The notes: a model not told the origin generated them from the sequence alone. A stretch of DNA of 64,000 bases from Oscillospiraceae bacterium (GCA_015065765.1 SVPP01000015.1:1-64000); one strand, 5' to 3'; numbered from the stretch's first letter, positions 15,522 to 25,186 are shown. Numbers and translations: made by a program.

Positions 15522-16168
15522 GATTTTTTACCTTGTTTTTTAATTGTATTTTCTTTATCTCCCGTAAGAATGTAAGACAGACTCCAGAGAATCAATGCCG
15601 CAAAAAGCATCACCATAAACACCCATGCCGTAGAAAGATTCAGAGCATGCATCTTTGTAATAAAGCTGACAAAGGGGATGTCAAAAAGTGAGCCGAGAGT
15701 AATATTACCTGAAACAATGGGAGATGCAAACTTATTGAACGAAATCATCATTCCGATAAGTGAGCCGATGCCGCAGGCACTTAAAATCATCTGAGTTTTC
15801 TTTGCATTCGACACGGCTGACACAATACCTGTCACAAGTGCAATAAGCAGTGCAACAATCAGGAAAACTGCAGTCATTTTAATGTATGGAATTATAGGCT
15901 CTGCCGCAGCATTGATTTCGGTATTGCCCGAAAGCATCCCTTTGAAATCAACGCCAAAGCTTTTAAGCTGATTATAAAGAGCATAAAGGCTGTAATTATC
16001 TTCTGTTATTCCTGTGTCTCCTGCCTCTGTCAGATTTCCGCCCAGAAGGGAGTTGACAATATCGTAACCCATAATCTGATAAACCCAGTGAAGCATGGGC
16101 ACAAAAATTGCAACAGGAATTACTGCAAGAGACAAAAGAGCAGAAACTATTCTGTCAACTATTTTCAT
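15518..16168 (-). CDS. Hypothetical four-helix membrane protein
   Basis: A 216-residue protein with hydrophobic helices at about 7-29, 93-115, 123-145 and 180-203 and an extracytoplasmic loop (about 40-85) rich in Asn/Gly. I do not recognise a family. It starts 20 nt after glnS (ribosome site AGTAGG) and its stop overlaps the start of the DUF2628 gene (ATGA), so it is transcribed with both. A partner of the next protein is a reasonable guess only. Confidence 0.6.
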   Translation of the reverse strand: MKIVDRIVSALLSLAVIPVAIFVPMLHWVYQIMGYDIVNSLLGGNLTEAGDTGITEDNYSLYALYNQLKSFGVDFKGMLSGNTEINAAAEPIIPYIKMTAVFLIVALLIALVTGIVSAVSNAKKTQMILSACGIGSLIGMMISFNKFASPIVSGNITLGSLFDIPFVSFITKMHALNLSTAWVFMVMLFAALILWSLSYILTGDKENTIKKQGKKS

Positions 16169-16188
16169 AGGTTTTACCTACTTTCAGA

Positions 16189-17871
16189 TTATTTTGCAGG
16201 CTTCCATGAGGAGTTAAGTCCTACTGTTCTGTTGATTACAAGTTTGTCCTCTGTGCTGTCTTTATCTACACAGAAATAACCCTGACGCATGAACTGGAAC
16301 ATATCGCCCTCTTTGATGCCTTTAAGTCCGCCTTCAAGAACGCTGTCCTTAAGAACTACAAGACTTTCGGGATTCAGGTTTTCCTTGAAGCTTCCCTTTG
16401 ATTCGTCTGAGGGATTTTCAACATTGAAAAGTCTGTCGTAAAGTCTGACTTCTGCTTTAACACAATCGTCTGCGCTTACCCAGTGAAGTGTACCCTTGAC
16501 CTTTCTGCCGTCAGGTGTTTCACCGCCGCGACTTTCGGGATCATATGTGCAGTGAAGGCAAGTAACATTACCCTCTTCATCTGTTTCGTAGCTGTTACAT
16601 GTGATATAATATGCGCTCTTAAGACGTACTTCATTACCGGGGAAAAGTCTGAAATATTTCTTCACAGGCTCTGCCATGAAGTCGTCCTGTTCAACATAAA
16701 GGTTTCTCGAGAATGTAACCTTTCTCTTACCAAGCTCGGGCTTATCGGGATTATTTTCAACCTCGATAACTTCTGTCTGTCCCTCAGGATAGTTATCAAT
16801 AACAACCTTAAGAGGACGGAGAACTGCCATTGCTCTGGGTGCATTCCGGTTAAGGTCATCTCTTACACATGCTTCAAGAAGACCGTAGTCAACAACGCTG
16901 TAAGCCTTTGAAACGCCGATTTTGTTGCAGAACTCACGGATAGCTGCTGCAGGATAACCGCGTCTTCTCATACCGCTGAGAGTTGCCATACGTGGGTCAT
17001 CCCATCCGCTTACAATGCCGTCATTTACAAGTGCAAGGCACTTTCTCTTACTTGTAAGTGAATAGTTAAGGTTAAGTCTTGCAAACTCAATCTGTCTGGG
17101 AGGCTCAACAAGACCAAGCTCTTTCAGGAACCAGTCATAAAGAGGTCTGTGGTTTTCAAATTCAAGTGAGCAGAGTGAATGAGTGACTTTTTCTGCTGCG
17201 TCTGAAAGAGGATGAGCAAAGTCATACATGGGATATACGCACCATTTGTCACCTGTCTGGTGGTGAGAAACATGAGCGATTCTGTAAATTACAGGGTCAC
17301 GCATGTTGATGTTAGGTGATGCCATATCGATTTTTGCACGGAGAACTCTTGCACCGTCAGGGAATTCGCCGTCAGTCATTCTCTTGAACAAATCAAGGTT
17401 TTCTTCAACAGAACGGTTTCTGTAGGGGCTTTCCTTACCGGGCTCTGTGAGAGTGCCTCTGTATTCACGCATTTCATCTGCTGTCAGGTCGCATACGAAA
17501 GCCTTACCCATTTCGATAAGCTTTACTGCACAGTCATAGATGAAATCAAAGTAGCTTGATGCGTAGTAGCAATCGTTCCATTTAAAGCCGAGCCATTCGA
17601 TATCTTCCTTGATAGCGTCAACATATTCCATGTCTTCCTTGCTGGGGTTTGTATCGTCAAGGCGAAGGTTGCAAAGACCGTTATATTTCTTCGCAGTTGT
17701 GAAGTTAATGCAAATAGCCTTTGCGTGGCCGATGTGGAGATATCCGTTAGGTTCGGGCGGGAAACGTGTCTGAACGCGTGAGTACACGCCGTCTTCAAGG
17801 TCTTTGTCGATAAAATCATGGATAAAGTTTGAAGCACCTTCAATTTTGTTTTCTTCAATAATTTCTGCCAT
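16189..17871 (-). CDS. glnS: Glutaminyl-tRNA synthetase
   Basis: The start is ATG 17871 (560 aa, MAEIIEENK) with GAAAGGA upstream; the longer reading to 17916 overlaps gltX and lacks a ribosome site. A class I synthetase: HIGH motif in [16 protein letters not shown] (about 35-50), KMSKS-type loop LTSKRK (about 270), and C-terminal anticodon-binding beta-barrels with MRQGYFCVD near the end. It charges tRNA-Gln directly. Many Clostridia lack it and make Gln-tRNA by GatCAB amidation, so its presence is notable. It is 19 nt behind gltX, and a tRNA-Gln(CTG) gene lies at 58858-58931. Confidence 0.95.
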   Translation of the reverse strand: MAEIIEENKIEGASNFIHDFIDKDLEDGVYSRVQTRFPPEPNGYLHIGHAKAICINFTTAKKYNGLCNLRLDDTNPSKEDMEYVDAIKEDIEWLGFKWNDCYYASSYFDFIYDCAVKLIEMGKAFVCDLTADEMREYRGTLTEPGKESPYRNRSVEENLDLFKRMTDGEFPDGARVLRAKIDMASPNINMRDPVIYRIAHVSHHQTGDKWCVYPMYDFAHPLSDAAEKVTHSLCSLEFENHRPLYDWFLKELGLVEPPRQIEFARLNLNYSLTSKRKCLALVNDGIVSGWDDPRMATLSGMRRRGYPAAAIREFCNKIGVSKAYSVVDYGLLEACVRDDLNRNAPRAMAVLRPLKVVIDNYPEGQTEVIEVENNPDKPELGKRKVTFSRNLYVEQDDFMAEPVKKYFRLFPGNEVRLKSAYYITCNSYETDEEGNVTCLHCTYDPESRGGETPDGRKVKGTLHWVSADDCVKAEVRLYDRLFNVENPSDESKGSFKENLNPESLVVLKDSVLEGGLKGIKEGDMFQFMRQGYFCVDKDSTEDKLVINRTVGLNSSWKPAK

Positions 17872-17890
17872 TATTTTCAAGTCCTTTCCA

Positions 17891-19546
17891 TTAAAGGGAT
17901 TTAATACAATCATCAATTCTTGCCATTACTTTATCTTCGCCCAGTAACTGCATGATAGAGTAAAGGTCGGGAGTATTTCTGCGGGAAGTCATAGCGATTC
18001 TTATAACTGTTGAAACATCGCCTACATGACCTTTGAAAGCATCAGGATTCTTCTTATACTCCTTAACATTGGGAGTAAAGCCGAGACCTTCGCACATATC
18101 CTTGATACGGCTGAACCACATATCCTTATCATCAGATGCGTTATAAGTATTCTTGTATGTTTCGAGAATATTCTTTGCATCCTCTGCTGAGGTGTTTTCA
18201 GGCATTGTGTAATCGGGGGTGTAAAGCTCATCGTAGAAATAGCTTACATAATCCTTGACCTCATCAAAGCATGTGATGTCTTTTCTGGGCTTCGGTGTTT
18301 CACGGTCAATGTTCAGAATAGCGGTGCTGTAAGATGCATCCTTTGTGAATACATCGAAAAATTCTTTATCGTATTTTTCAGCCCATTCTGCAGTGTAGGA
18401 GTAAACCTGCTCAGCTTTCATCAGAGAAATAATATTCTTTGAAACGTCGTTAAGTTTCACCATATCAAACAGTGCACCTGAAACGCTCATCTTTTTAAGA
18501 TTGAAGGGGAAAGCTGAAATATCAGCATCTTTATTTGTTTTTCTCCAATCCTCAAAGTTTGAGTTTGCCAGAGTCATAATATATTCGTTTACGCTTTCCT
18601 TCGGGTAACCCTTTTCCTGATAGAAAGTAACTGCTGCTTCAGGGTCCTTACGCTTTGAAAGCTTTCTCTTACCGCCGTTTTCTTCTTTCATAATGGGTGC
18701 TACGTGAGCATATTTGGGAACCTTATAACCGCATACCTTGAAAAGCTGAATATGAAGCGGAACGGAAGAAATCCACTCATCGCCTCTGATAACATGAGTA
18801 GTTCTCATGAAATGATCGTCTACTGCATGAGCAAAGTGGTATGTGGGAATTCCGTCTGTTTTAAGAAGAACAACGTCCTGAATGTTCTCGGGCATTTCGA
18901 TTTTTCCCTTGATCATATCGTCAAAAGTTATTCTCTTGTCTTCACTGCCGGGAGAACGAAGACGAAGTGTATAAGTTCTGCCCTCTTCAATGAGTGCTTT
19001 CTGTTCTTCAAAGCTAAGGTCACGGCATTTTGCCCATTTGCCGTAATATCCTTTATTGTCGCATTTTTCTGCTTCCTGTTTTTCACGAAGGTCAGTCAGT
19101 TCATCTTCTGTGCAGAAGCAGGGGTAAGCAAGACCTTGTTCAACAAGTGTCTTTGCAACTGTATGATAAATCTCTTTTCTGTGGCTTTGATAGTAAGGAC
19201 CGTAATCGCCCTTCTCAACGCCCTCGTCAACAACGCCTTCATCTGCAATTACGTCGAAAGCTTTAAGACCGCCCAGCATAACCTCGATTGCGCCTTCAAT
19301 TTTTCTTTTCTGGTCAGTATCTTCAACTCTTACATAGAAAATACCGTCAGTCACTTTTGCTGTTTTATACGCGATTGTTCCTGTGAACAGGTTGCCGAAG
19401 TGAAGAAATCCTGTAGGGCTGGGAGCAAGTCTTGTAACCCTTACGCCTTCCTTAAGGTCTCTCTGCGGGAATCTTTTCTCCAGGTCTTCAGGTGTTTGTG
19501 TCACATCTCCGAAGAGGAGTTCTGCAAGTTTAATGTTATCTGTCAA
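17891..19546 (-). CDS. gltX: Glutamyl-tRNA synthetase (clostridial long type)
   Basis: The start is probably TTG 19546 (551 aa, starting [12 protein letters not shown] after the initiator) because GGGGAGAG lies nine bases upstream; the ATG at 19579 has no ribosome site. A class I synthetase with [16 protein letters not shown], where the HIGH motif is HFGN, and the KMSKS loop as [11 protein letters not shown] (about 300). It has a longer N-terminus (about 45 residues ahead of the catalytic core) than E. coli GltX. The HFGN replacement is unusual; whether the enzyme is discriminating for tRNA-Glu cannot be told, but with GlnRS encoded next door there is less need for mischarging. First gene of a five-gene operon. 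Confidence 0.9.
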   Translation of the reverse strand: MTDNIKLAELLFGDVTQTPEDLEKRFPQRDLKEGVRVTRLAPSPTGFLHFGNLFTGTIAYKTAKVTDGIFYVRVEDTDQKRKIEGAIEVMLGGLKAFDVIADEGVVDEGVEKGDYGPYYQSHRKEIYHTVAKTLVEQGLAYPCFCTEDELTDLREKQEAEKCDNKGYYGKWAKCRDLSFEEQKALIEEGRTYTLRLRSPGSEDKRITFDDMIKGKIEMPENIQDVVLLKTDGIPTYHFAHAVDDHFMRTTHVIRGDEWISSVPLHIQLFKVCGYKVPKYAHVAPIMKEENGGKRKLSKRKDPEAAVTFYQEKGYPKESVNEYIMTLANSNFEDWRKTNKDADISAFPFNLKKMSVSGALFDMVKLNDVSKNIISLMKAEQVYSYTAEWAEKYDKEFFDVFTKDASYSTAILNIDRETPKPRKDITCFDEVKDYVSYFYDELYTPDYTMPENTSAEDAKNILETYKNTYNASDDKDMWFSRIKDMCEGLGFTPNVKEYKKNPDAFKGHVGDVSTVIRIAMTSRRNTPDLYSIMQLLGEDKVMARIDDCIKSL

Positions 19547-19594
19547 AGGTAATCTCTCCCCAATTATAGTTTTAATCATAATATGTTACATTAC

Positions 19595-19623
19595 ATTATG
19601 ACAGAAAACGTAATTTTTTTCAA
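19595..19623 (-). promoter_or_regulatory. Promoter of the gltX-glnS-...-rarA operon
   Basis: On the minus strand TTGAAA (19618-19623), 17-nt spacer, CATAAT (19595-19600). The leader to the gltX start is only about 40 nt, which leaves no room for a T-box. Confidence 0.6.
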
Positions 19624-19696
19624 GGGGAAAAGAAAAGGTTTTTATGAATTTATATAAGTTTTTGAATATTCTCTCCGCCATTTTTACAAAACGACT

Positions 19697-19755
19697 GCTC
19701 CCCTTGCATTTCAAGAGGAGTCTGAAACACGGTTCGCTTATAAATTATAATTTAA
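19697..19755. repeat. Degenerate CTCCCCTTG element plus ATAAATTATAATTTA palindrome
   Basis: CTCCCCTTGC...AAGAGGAG followed by GTCTGAAAC and then ATAAATTATAATTTA (19740-19754), a near-perfect palindrome. The same order of parts recurs at 19795-19855, so this is a tandem duplicate that has drifted. Confidence 0.6.
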
Positions 19756-19764
19756 ACGAAAAAT

Positions 19765-19818
19765 CCCCTCAGTCAAAATCGTAGATTTTGACAGCTCCCC
19801 TTGCGTTTTCAAGGGGAG
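19765..19818 (+). repeat. Palindromic repeat CCCCTCAGTCA-stem-TGACAGCTCCCC (copy 1)
   Basis: CCCCTCAGTCAAAATC (19765-19780) and GATTTTGACAGCTCCCC (19784-19800) form a hairpin, followed by a second hairpin CTCCCCTTG (19795-19803)/CAAGGGGAG (19810-19818). The outer ends match the inverted copy at 23458-23494, while the stem centre differs. Confidence 0.75.
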
Positions 19819-19837
19819 CCTGAAATCGAACTATACA

Positions 19838-19855
19838 GATAAATTATAATTTATC
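19838..19855. repeat. 18-bp perfect palindrome GATAAATTATAATTTATC
   Basis: Perfectly self-complementary. Related 16-bp cores occur at 19740-19755, 54630-54645 and 54764-54780; here and at 54630 the core is followed by TC(C/T)GTGTG and a TTTAAT-like tail. Confidence 0.75.
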
Positions 19856-19905
19856 CGTGTGTTTAATGATAAAGGCAGGAGCCGAAGCCCCTGCCCTATA
19901 ATATT

Positions 19906-22900
19906 TTATTTGAAAATTGAGCGGAAGAAATTGACAATTGCGTTAATTATCATTTCAAAGAATGAAGCGACTTTCTGCCAGAAGGATTGCTTTACGATTT
20001 CAAAGGTTACGGTAGTTTTGCCTGAGTAATTTCCGATGCCTGTGATTTCTGCCGTAGCGGTGCCCGCTTCGGTGTTATTTTTGTATGTAACGGTGTAGTC
20101 AACACCTTCTGTGAGGATTTTGTCGCCGTTTGTGACTGTGATTTCAGGCTTTAATTCGCTTCCGTCATAAATCTGATTCACAACGGGAGAAACGGTGATG
20201 TTTTCCACATTCTTTGTGATAATTGTAAAGTTTGCAACGCTTGCAAGGACTTTATAGATTCCTTTACCGCTGACTAAAACTTTAGCAGTGCCCACATTGA
20301 TGTTGTCAGAATATTTAACTGCAAAATCTGTGTTTTCCGTCAGTTTCTTATCTGACACTTTGACATTGACATCAGGCTCAATTTCCTTACCTGTATAAAC
20401 CTGATTTGGAATTGCATCAATTACAAATGTGCTTACGGGGATTCCGTTATTAAGTGCATATTCATGTGCGTAGGATTCCTCAACGCAGTAAATTGTAAGA
20501 GCATCGCATCCGTCAAAGGCATCGACCGCAATATTTGTAACTGTGGGAGAAATAACTGCAGTTTCAAGCTTTCCGCAGTTTGCAAAGGCAGCAGATTTGA
20601 TTGTTGCAACATTACCGCCGATAGACAAAGTTTCAAGATTTGCACAGTTTTCAAATGATGATACTTCAACTACTTCAAGCTCTGTCGCTTCTTCTTTCTT
20701 GTTTTCACCAAGCATAACAAGGTTTACACCTGAGCCGGTGAAGCTGTTGGGATAAATTTTCTCTACTCCAACAAAATCAAAATCAGCAAGAGCCATATCT
20801 TCTGCAAACGCATATTCGCCTATAAGCTTAACATCTGAATTCCATTCAAAGGTCGTGAGAGAATCGCAGCTCTCAAAAGCACTTTCAGGAATGAGCTTTA
20901 CATTAGGTGACATACGCACCTTTACAAGGCTATCGCAATCACAGAAAGCAGATTCATCAATATCAAGAACAGAATCGGGAATGTAAAGTTCTGTAAGATA
21001 GTCGCAGTTTTCAAAAGCAGATTTACCAATCATTCTCAAGGATTCGGGAAGTGAATTATCTGAAAGTTCAATGTCCGAACCTGAGAAAGTACCCTCTTCA
21101 ATTGAGATAAGATTTTGTGGAAGTGCCAAACTTTTAACAGAACTGTTCTTAAATGCATACTTTCCGATTTCAGTTACAGAATCAGGAATAATAAGCGTTT
21201 TTTCATAATCATATCCGCTGAAGAAATAATCGGGAATTCGTTTTACAGTGTTACCAAGAATAACATTATTGATATTTTTATTTACAAAAATTGAAAGATA
21301 GCCACCATCTTTATCACTGTTTATATTATAAAACTCGCAGTTTTCAGCGTTAAAGTACACAGTTGTTACTGTTTCAGGAATAGGGCGATAGCCAAGACGC
21401 TTAGTGCTTTTCGGCACTGTAAACTCAGTAAGAGAAATACAGCCTTTAAAAGCTCCGTGACCTATTTCCGTAACAGAATCAGGCAGCGACAGATTTTCAA
21501 GAGAACTACAGTTTCTGAAAGCTTCTTCTTCAATTATCTCAACAGAATCAGGAATGACAATTGACTCAATCTTATTCTGATTTTCAAAAGCACCCGCAGG
21601 AATCACCATTACATCGTTACCGATAATAATTTTTTCAAAACAAGTATTTTCAAATGCTCTGAGCTTGTAATCATCCCAATCCCAATCGTACAACACTTCG
21701 CAATCAACAATATTGTAATAAAGTTCTGTGAAGTTTGTTCCGCTGAACGCTTCTTTACCTACGCTCACTAAATTTTTATCAAGATAAAGAGTACCGTCTA
21801 AAAGCTCGCAACCGTAAAATGCACGCTCTCCGACTTCTTTCAATGAATCCGAAAATTCAACTTTTGTTAATTTTTTACAGTCTGAAAAGGCTCCCGTTCC
21901 TATACTTTCCAAGCCCTCGGGTATAACGGCTTCTGAAATTTCACTGTTTGAAAAGCAGTAAGCCGGAATTGAAGTCAGCTTATCCGAAAAATCAAACTCA
22001 GATATTCCTGATTTATAAAACGCTTTGTCATGTAAATAAGCAACTTCATTAGTGCCCGTTTCTATCTTTTTAAGGTTAGTTGTTTCTTCAAAAGCATACC
22101 TACCTATATAATAAAGTCGGTCAGAAAACTCTGCATTTTCAAGACTGCCGCAGCCATAAAATGCATCGTGGTCAATTTTTGTTACACCAGGTGCTTTAAC
22201 ACTTTTTAGTGATTCGCAGCCGCCGAAAACATACTCGCTCAGGTAAGTGACAGTTTCAGGCAAAACAACGTTTTCTATCCCGCAGTCACTGAAAGCGCAC
22301 GCGTCTATAGCCTTCAAACCATTGTTAAAATTCACTGTTTTCAGATTTATGGCAGTACCGAAGGCATAAACGCCTATATACTCCATGGACGGTGGAAACG
22401 TTACAGAGGTAACAACTTTGTCGCCCTTATAGGTTTCCACTAATATTTCATTTACGGGATACCCTCCGAGAGTTTCAGGAAAAGCAATATCCTTATCACC
22501 ATTATGATCGTCTATTATAATCGCCTTATTGTTTCCTACAATGTATCTGAATCCGTTTTCCACAAACTCCTTCTGTTCTTCGTCCGACGCAAACAGAACT
22601 ATTTTCCCGTTATCATCACGCATATATGAATAGCCATATCCAAAAAGCTTTTTCAATTCTTCTCTATCAGAAAGAAAAGTGTTGAAAACGATTTTGTCAG
22701 GCTTGTACCTCTCATAAAAAGGCTCGTCAAAAGTGGTCATATATCCGTCAATGTATATTTCACGAAGATCTGTCGACCCGAGAGATTTGTACTGAAAGCT
22801 GATTCTTCTCGGCTTGACGTTAAGTGTCTCAACACCTGAGCCTTTGATAAAATCTTCATACACAAAGGTTGTGCTTGTCGAAATATCATAAATCGTGCTT

Positions 22901-23412
22901 CCGGGAAGAGTAAGCTCCTTGAGACTTGTACAGCCTGCAAAAACATCTTCATCTATGAGCCTCAGATTATCATTAATTTCTCCGAAATCAACATCGGAAA
23001 GTGATATGCAGTTTGTGAATGCTTTTTCACGAATAAATTCTACTGATGGCGAAATCTTAATATATTCAAGCTTTTCACAGCCCTCAAAGGCTGATTCGCC
23101 TATTTCCTCAATAGTATCAGGCATTATCACTGATTTGATATTCTGGTTTTTGAAGGCATTGTCACTGATGGCAGCAACTGTATATCCGTCTATTTTTTCA
23201 GGTATTACTATGTCTGTTTCAGTGCCAATGTATTTCGCAATTGAAACTTCGCCACCCATTATTAATCCGTATTTATAATCGCCTGATATGTAATACGCAG
23301 AAGCTTTAACTGCAAACAGATTCTCAATACCCAGGTTTGCCATCGGCACTGAGCCGAAAAGCATTATAAATGCAAGGGTGATTGATAATAATTTTTTCAT
23401 CGTTTTATTCAT
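19906..23412 (-). CDS. BspA-like leucine-rich-repeat surface protein
   Basis: A 1168-residue secreted protein with a signal peptide (about 1-38). Residues 50-970 are LRR_5/BspA-type repeats of roughly 23 residues (IPDSVTEIGKYAFKN, VIPEGLESIGTGAFSD and many similar). Two Ig-like repeats follow (about 985-1060 and 1065-1140; IPNQVYTGKEIEPDVNVK, VNQIYDGSELKPEITV). The last 25 residues are an aromatic amphipathic helix (SFWQKVASFFEMIINAIVNF), with no LPXTG. BspA-like proteins bind host matrix proteins or other bacteria; the ligand here is unknown. Ribosome site AGGAG. The gene is bracketed by inverted copies of the CCCCTCAGTCA repeat (19765, 23458) and lies downstream of the ECF sigma pair on the same strand. 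Confidence 0.9.
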   Translation of the reverse strand: MNKTMKKLLSITLAFIMLFGSVPMANLGIENLFAVKASAYYISGDYKYGLIMGGEVSIAKYIGTETDIVIPEKIDGYTVAAISDNAFKNQNIKSVIMPDTIEEIGESAFEGCEKLEYIKISPSVEFIREKAFTNCISLSDVDFGEINDNLRLIDEDVFAGCTSLKELTLPGSTIYDISTSTTFVYEDFIKGSGVETLNVKPRRISFQYKSLGSTDLREIYIDGYMTTFDEPFYERYKPDKIVFNTFLSDREELKKLFGYGYSYMRDDNGKIVLFASDEEQKEFVENGFRYIVGNNKAIIIDDHNGDKDIAFPETLGGYPVNEILVETYKGDKVVTSVTFPPSMEYIGVYAFGTAINLKTVNFNNGLKAIDACAFSDCGIENVVLPETVTYLSEYVFGGCESLKSVKAPGVTKIDHDAFYGCGSLENAEFSDRLYYIGRYAFEETTNLKKIETGTNEVAYLHDKAFYKSGISEFDFSDKLTSIPAYCFSNSEISEAVIPEGLESIGTGAFSDCKKLTKVEFSDSLKEVGERAFYGCELLDGTLYLDKNLVSVGKEAFSGTNFTELYYNIVDCEVLYDWDWDDYKLRAFENTCFEKIIIGNDVMVIPAGAFENQNKIESIVIPDSVEIIEEEAFRNCSSLENLSLPDSVTEIGHGAFKGCISLTEFTVPKSTKRLGYRPIPETVTTVYFNAENCEFYNINSDKDGGYLSIFVNKNINNVILGNTVKRIPDYFFSGYDYEKTLIIPDSVTEIGKYAFKNSSVKSLALPQNLISIEEGTFSGSDIELSDNSLPESLRMIGKSAFENCDYLTELYIPDSVLDIDESAFCDCDSLVKVRMSPNVKLIPESAFESCDSLTTFEWNSDVKLIGEYAFAEDMALADFDFVGVEKIYPNSFTGSGVNLVMLGENKKEEATELEVVEVSSFENCANLETLSIGGNVATIKSAAFANCGKLETAVISPTVTNIAVDAFDGCDALTIYCVEESYAHEYALNNGIPVSTFVIDAIPNQVYTGKEIEPDVNVKVSDKKLTENTDFAVKYSDNINVGTAKVLVSGKGIYKVLASVANFTIITKNVENITVSPVVNQIYDGSELKPEITVTNGDKILTEGVDYTVTYKNNTEAGTATAEITGIGNYSGKTTVTFEIVKQSFWQKVASFFEMIINAIVNFFRSIFK

Positions 23413-23457
23413 ATATTTCTCCTACCTTTCGTTTGAAAGTTGTGGCTCCACTTGTCA

Positions 23458-23494
23458 GGGGAGCTGTCATTTTCGCAAGGAAATGACTGAGGGG
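23458..23494 (-). repeat. Palindromic repeat CCCCTCAGTCA-stem-TGACAGCTCCCC (copy 2, inverted)
   Basis: Reads GGGGAGCTGTCATTT, 8-nt loop, AAATGACTGAGGGG on the plus strand, the reverse orientation of copy 1 at 19765. The 11- and 12-nt outer ends are identical between copies; the stem centres differ. Confidence 0.75.
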
Positions 23495-23540
23495 TAGTGT
23501 TTTTAGTTCTCTCCCTGCGTCAAAACCTCTGGGTTTGCCA

Positions 23541-23560
23541 CCTCCCTCGTCAGAGGGAGG
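23541..23560. repeat. Hairpin CCTCCCTC/GAGGGAGG
   Basis: Perfect 8-bp stem with a GTCA loop just past the stop of the anti-sigma-like gene. No T-tract on either strand, so it looks like an interspersed repeat rather than a standard terminator. Confidence 0.6.
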
Positions 23561-23565
23561 CTTTA

Positions 23566-24540
23566 CTATCCTTTAAAAACCATAAACGAACAGGATGTTG
23601 TTTTGTAAACAACTGTTACCATTACTTTTTCTTCTGTTTCATCGGAGAGGTTTTCAAAGGTAAGCTTGTAGTCACTGCTTGACAGTTCCTTTTCTGTACC
23701 GTCGCTGTACACTGCGAAAACCTGCATAGACTTCAGATCAATATCTGTCAAATCATCTGATGTGAATGTAAACGAATCGGGAAATACTGCATAAACGGAT
23801 GAAAGCAAGGAAGTTTTTTCTGTGTTAATAACACGTACAGTAAAACTTTCTTCAAGACTGCCGCATTTTACTGTTACCGTTTCATATCCCGCTTCTTTGC
23901 CGAAATCGGGAGAAACTGAAATTTCATACTGACTGCGTGGCAGTTTTTTCATGTTTTCATCTGAATAGGAAATTGAAACTGTCAGTCCGTTCAGATTGAG
24001 GCTTTCGCCTACCTCGTATTCCTGCTTGAAGGAATCTGAAAATTCAAGCCGGATTTTCTCTGCCTGAGGATTTATCTGCTCTGATGATGTTTCCGTTTCA
24101 AGCTTTGCGGATGTTGTTTCTTCCGTCTCTTTTTCCGTAGGCTTTTCAGTTGTCGCTTCCTCGACAAACAGGCTCTGCACCCATTCCGATGCTTTTCCGA
24201 TAAGGTTCACATCTGTTGTTTTTTCAACCGCCGTGTTGAGAACTAAAACAACCGCTGCTGCAGCACACACTGCAGTTAAAAATTTAAGATAATTTCTGCC
24301 TTTTCTGATTCCGAAGTTTTTCATAAACTCTTTCTCGGAAGCAAAGGATAAAATCACATTTTCCGTGTCTTCTCTCACTGCGTTGATAACGCTTGCACAT
24401 TCATCAATGAAATCAAAATCTGCATTTTCCTTTTCAAGCTCTTCATCAATAAGTGAGTTTAAATATTCACACAAGAGCGATTTGAAATTTTCATTAAAAT
24501 CAGGATGAAGAAAATGTTCCTTCCTTATTGCTGTTTCCAT
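23566..24540 (-). CDS. Membrane anti-sigma-like protein with extracellular Ig-like domains
   Basis: ATG 24540 (324 aa, METAIRKEHF) is the start, with AAAGGAGGG seven bases upstream. The cytoplasmic N-terminus (1-95) is helical and acidic, a candidate sigma-binding part without a recognisable zinc-ZAS motif. One membrane helix (about 98-115), a Thr/Glu-rich linker (about 130-165), and two Ig-like (bacterial Ig group 3-like) domains (about 168-245 and 250-322) follow. The gene overlaps the ECF sigma gene by 41 nt, the usual arrangement for a sigma factor and its regulator. Likely senses something at the cell surface; the signal is unknown. Confidence 0.65.
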   Translation of the reverse strand: METAIRKEHFLHPDFNENFKSLLCEYLNSLIDEELEKENADFDFIDECASVINAVREDTENVILSFASEKEFMKNFGIRKGRNYLKFLTAVCAAAAVVLVLNTAVEKTTDVNLIGKASEWVQSLFVEEATTEKPTEKETEETTSAKLETETSSEQINPQAEKIRLEFSDSFKQEYEVGESLNLNGLTVSISYSDENMKKLPRSQYEISVSPDFGKEAGYETVTVKCGSLEESFTVRVINTEKTSLLSSVYAVFPDSFTFTSDDLTDIDLKSMQVFAVYSDGTEKELSSSDYKLTFENLSDETEEKVMVTVVYKTTSCSFMVFKG

Positions 24541-25078
24541 TTGCTTTCCCTCCTTTCTCAAAATCTGTGTTATAAACTATTTCTTTAATTTTGTTTCTCA
24601 GCCGCATTAATTTCATGGACATGGCAGGTCTTGAAACACCCATTTGTTTCGCCATTTCCTCTACACCCATTTTCTTATCATAACGGAGAGTGTAAATTTC
24701 TTTTTCCGTTTCCGTAAGGGCAGATAAGATTTCCTTTGCAAGCTTTTCAAAATCAGTTTCTTCAACTATTCTGAAAAACTCCGTCTCGGTGGAAATCTCC
24801 ACATCATCAAGAGACACTGTGTTTTTTGCCTCTTTTGCAGTTTTTTCGTTCTGCCGTCTGACAAAGTTTTCTGCCGTCCTGTAGAGAAATGCTCTCGGGT
24901 TTTCAAACTCTTCCCCTGCTTTCAGCCGTTCATAAAATACGGTGAACGCATCGTGTACACAATCATCTGCCTTTTCGCGATCGCCTGAAAGTCTGGCAAG
25001 GCAGTAATTTATGAGCTGCTTGTGATAACCCCCATAGCACTCTTCAAAGAGCTTATTCACTTGTTTTTCATTTTTCAC
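24500..25078 (-). CDS. ECF-type RNA polymerase sigma factor
   Basis: A GTG start at 25078 (192 aa) has GGGTGGTGAG upstream; the ATG at 25096 has none. Sigma region 2 spans about 10-75 (LINYCLARLSGDREKADDCV, AFLYRTAENFVRRQN) and region 4 about 115-175 with the helix-turn-helix VEEMAKQMGVSRPAMSMKLMRLRNK. It directs RNA polymerase to a small regulon, probably held inactive by the downstream membrane protein. The LRR surface gene next to it is a candidate target, but no shared ECF promoter motif was identified. Confidence 0.9.
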   Translation of the reverse strand: MKNEKQVNKLFEECYGGYHKQLINYCLARLSGDREKADDCVHDAFTVFYERLKAGEEFENPRAFLYRTAENFVRRQNEKTAKEAKNTVSLDDVEISTETEFFRIVEETDFEKLAKEILSALTETEKEIYTLRYDKKMGVEEMAKQMGVSRPAMSMKLMRLRNKIKEIVYNTDFEKGGKANGNSNKEGTFSSS

Positions 25079-25141
25079 TGTCTCACCACCCTTCATTATG
25101 TAGTCAGCGAAATTTCAGAATGTAACAAAAGAATTTTTTTA

Positions 25142-25170
25142 ATTATATCACAAATGAAGTTTTGTGTAAA
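25142..25170 (-). promoter_or_regulatory. Promoter of the ECF sigma operon
   Basis: On the minus strand TTTACA (25165-25170), 17-nt spacer, TATAAT (25142-25147). A housekeeping-type promoter, so the operon seems not to depend only on its own sigma factor. Confidence 0.65.
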
Positions 25171-25186
25171 TTTTTCAAAAAAACTA

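Noticed and set aside
18704-19552. 282-codon open frame on the plus strand
   Set aside because: It lies wholly antisense to gltX, has no ribosome site and its product resembles no family.
19547-19623. T-box leader ahead of gltX-glnS
   Set aside because: The promoter leaves only about 40 nt of leader and no T-box sequence is present.
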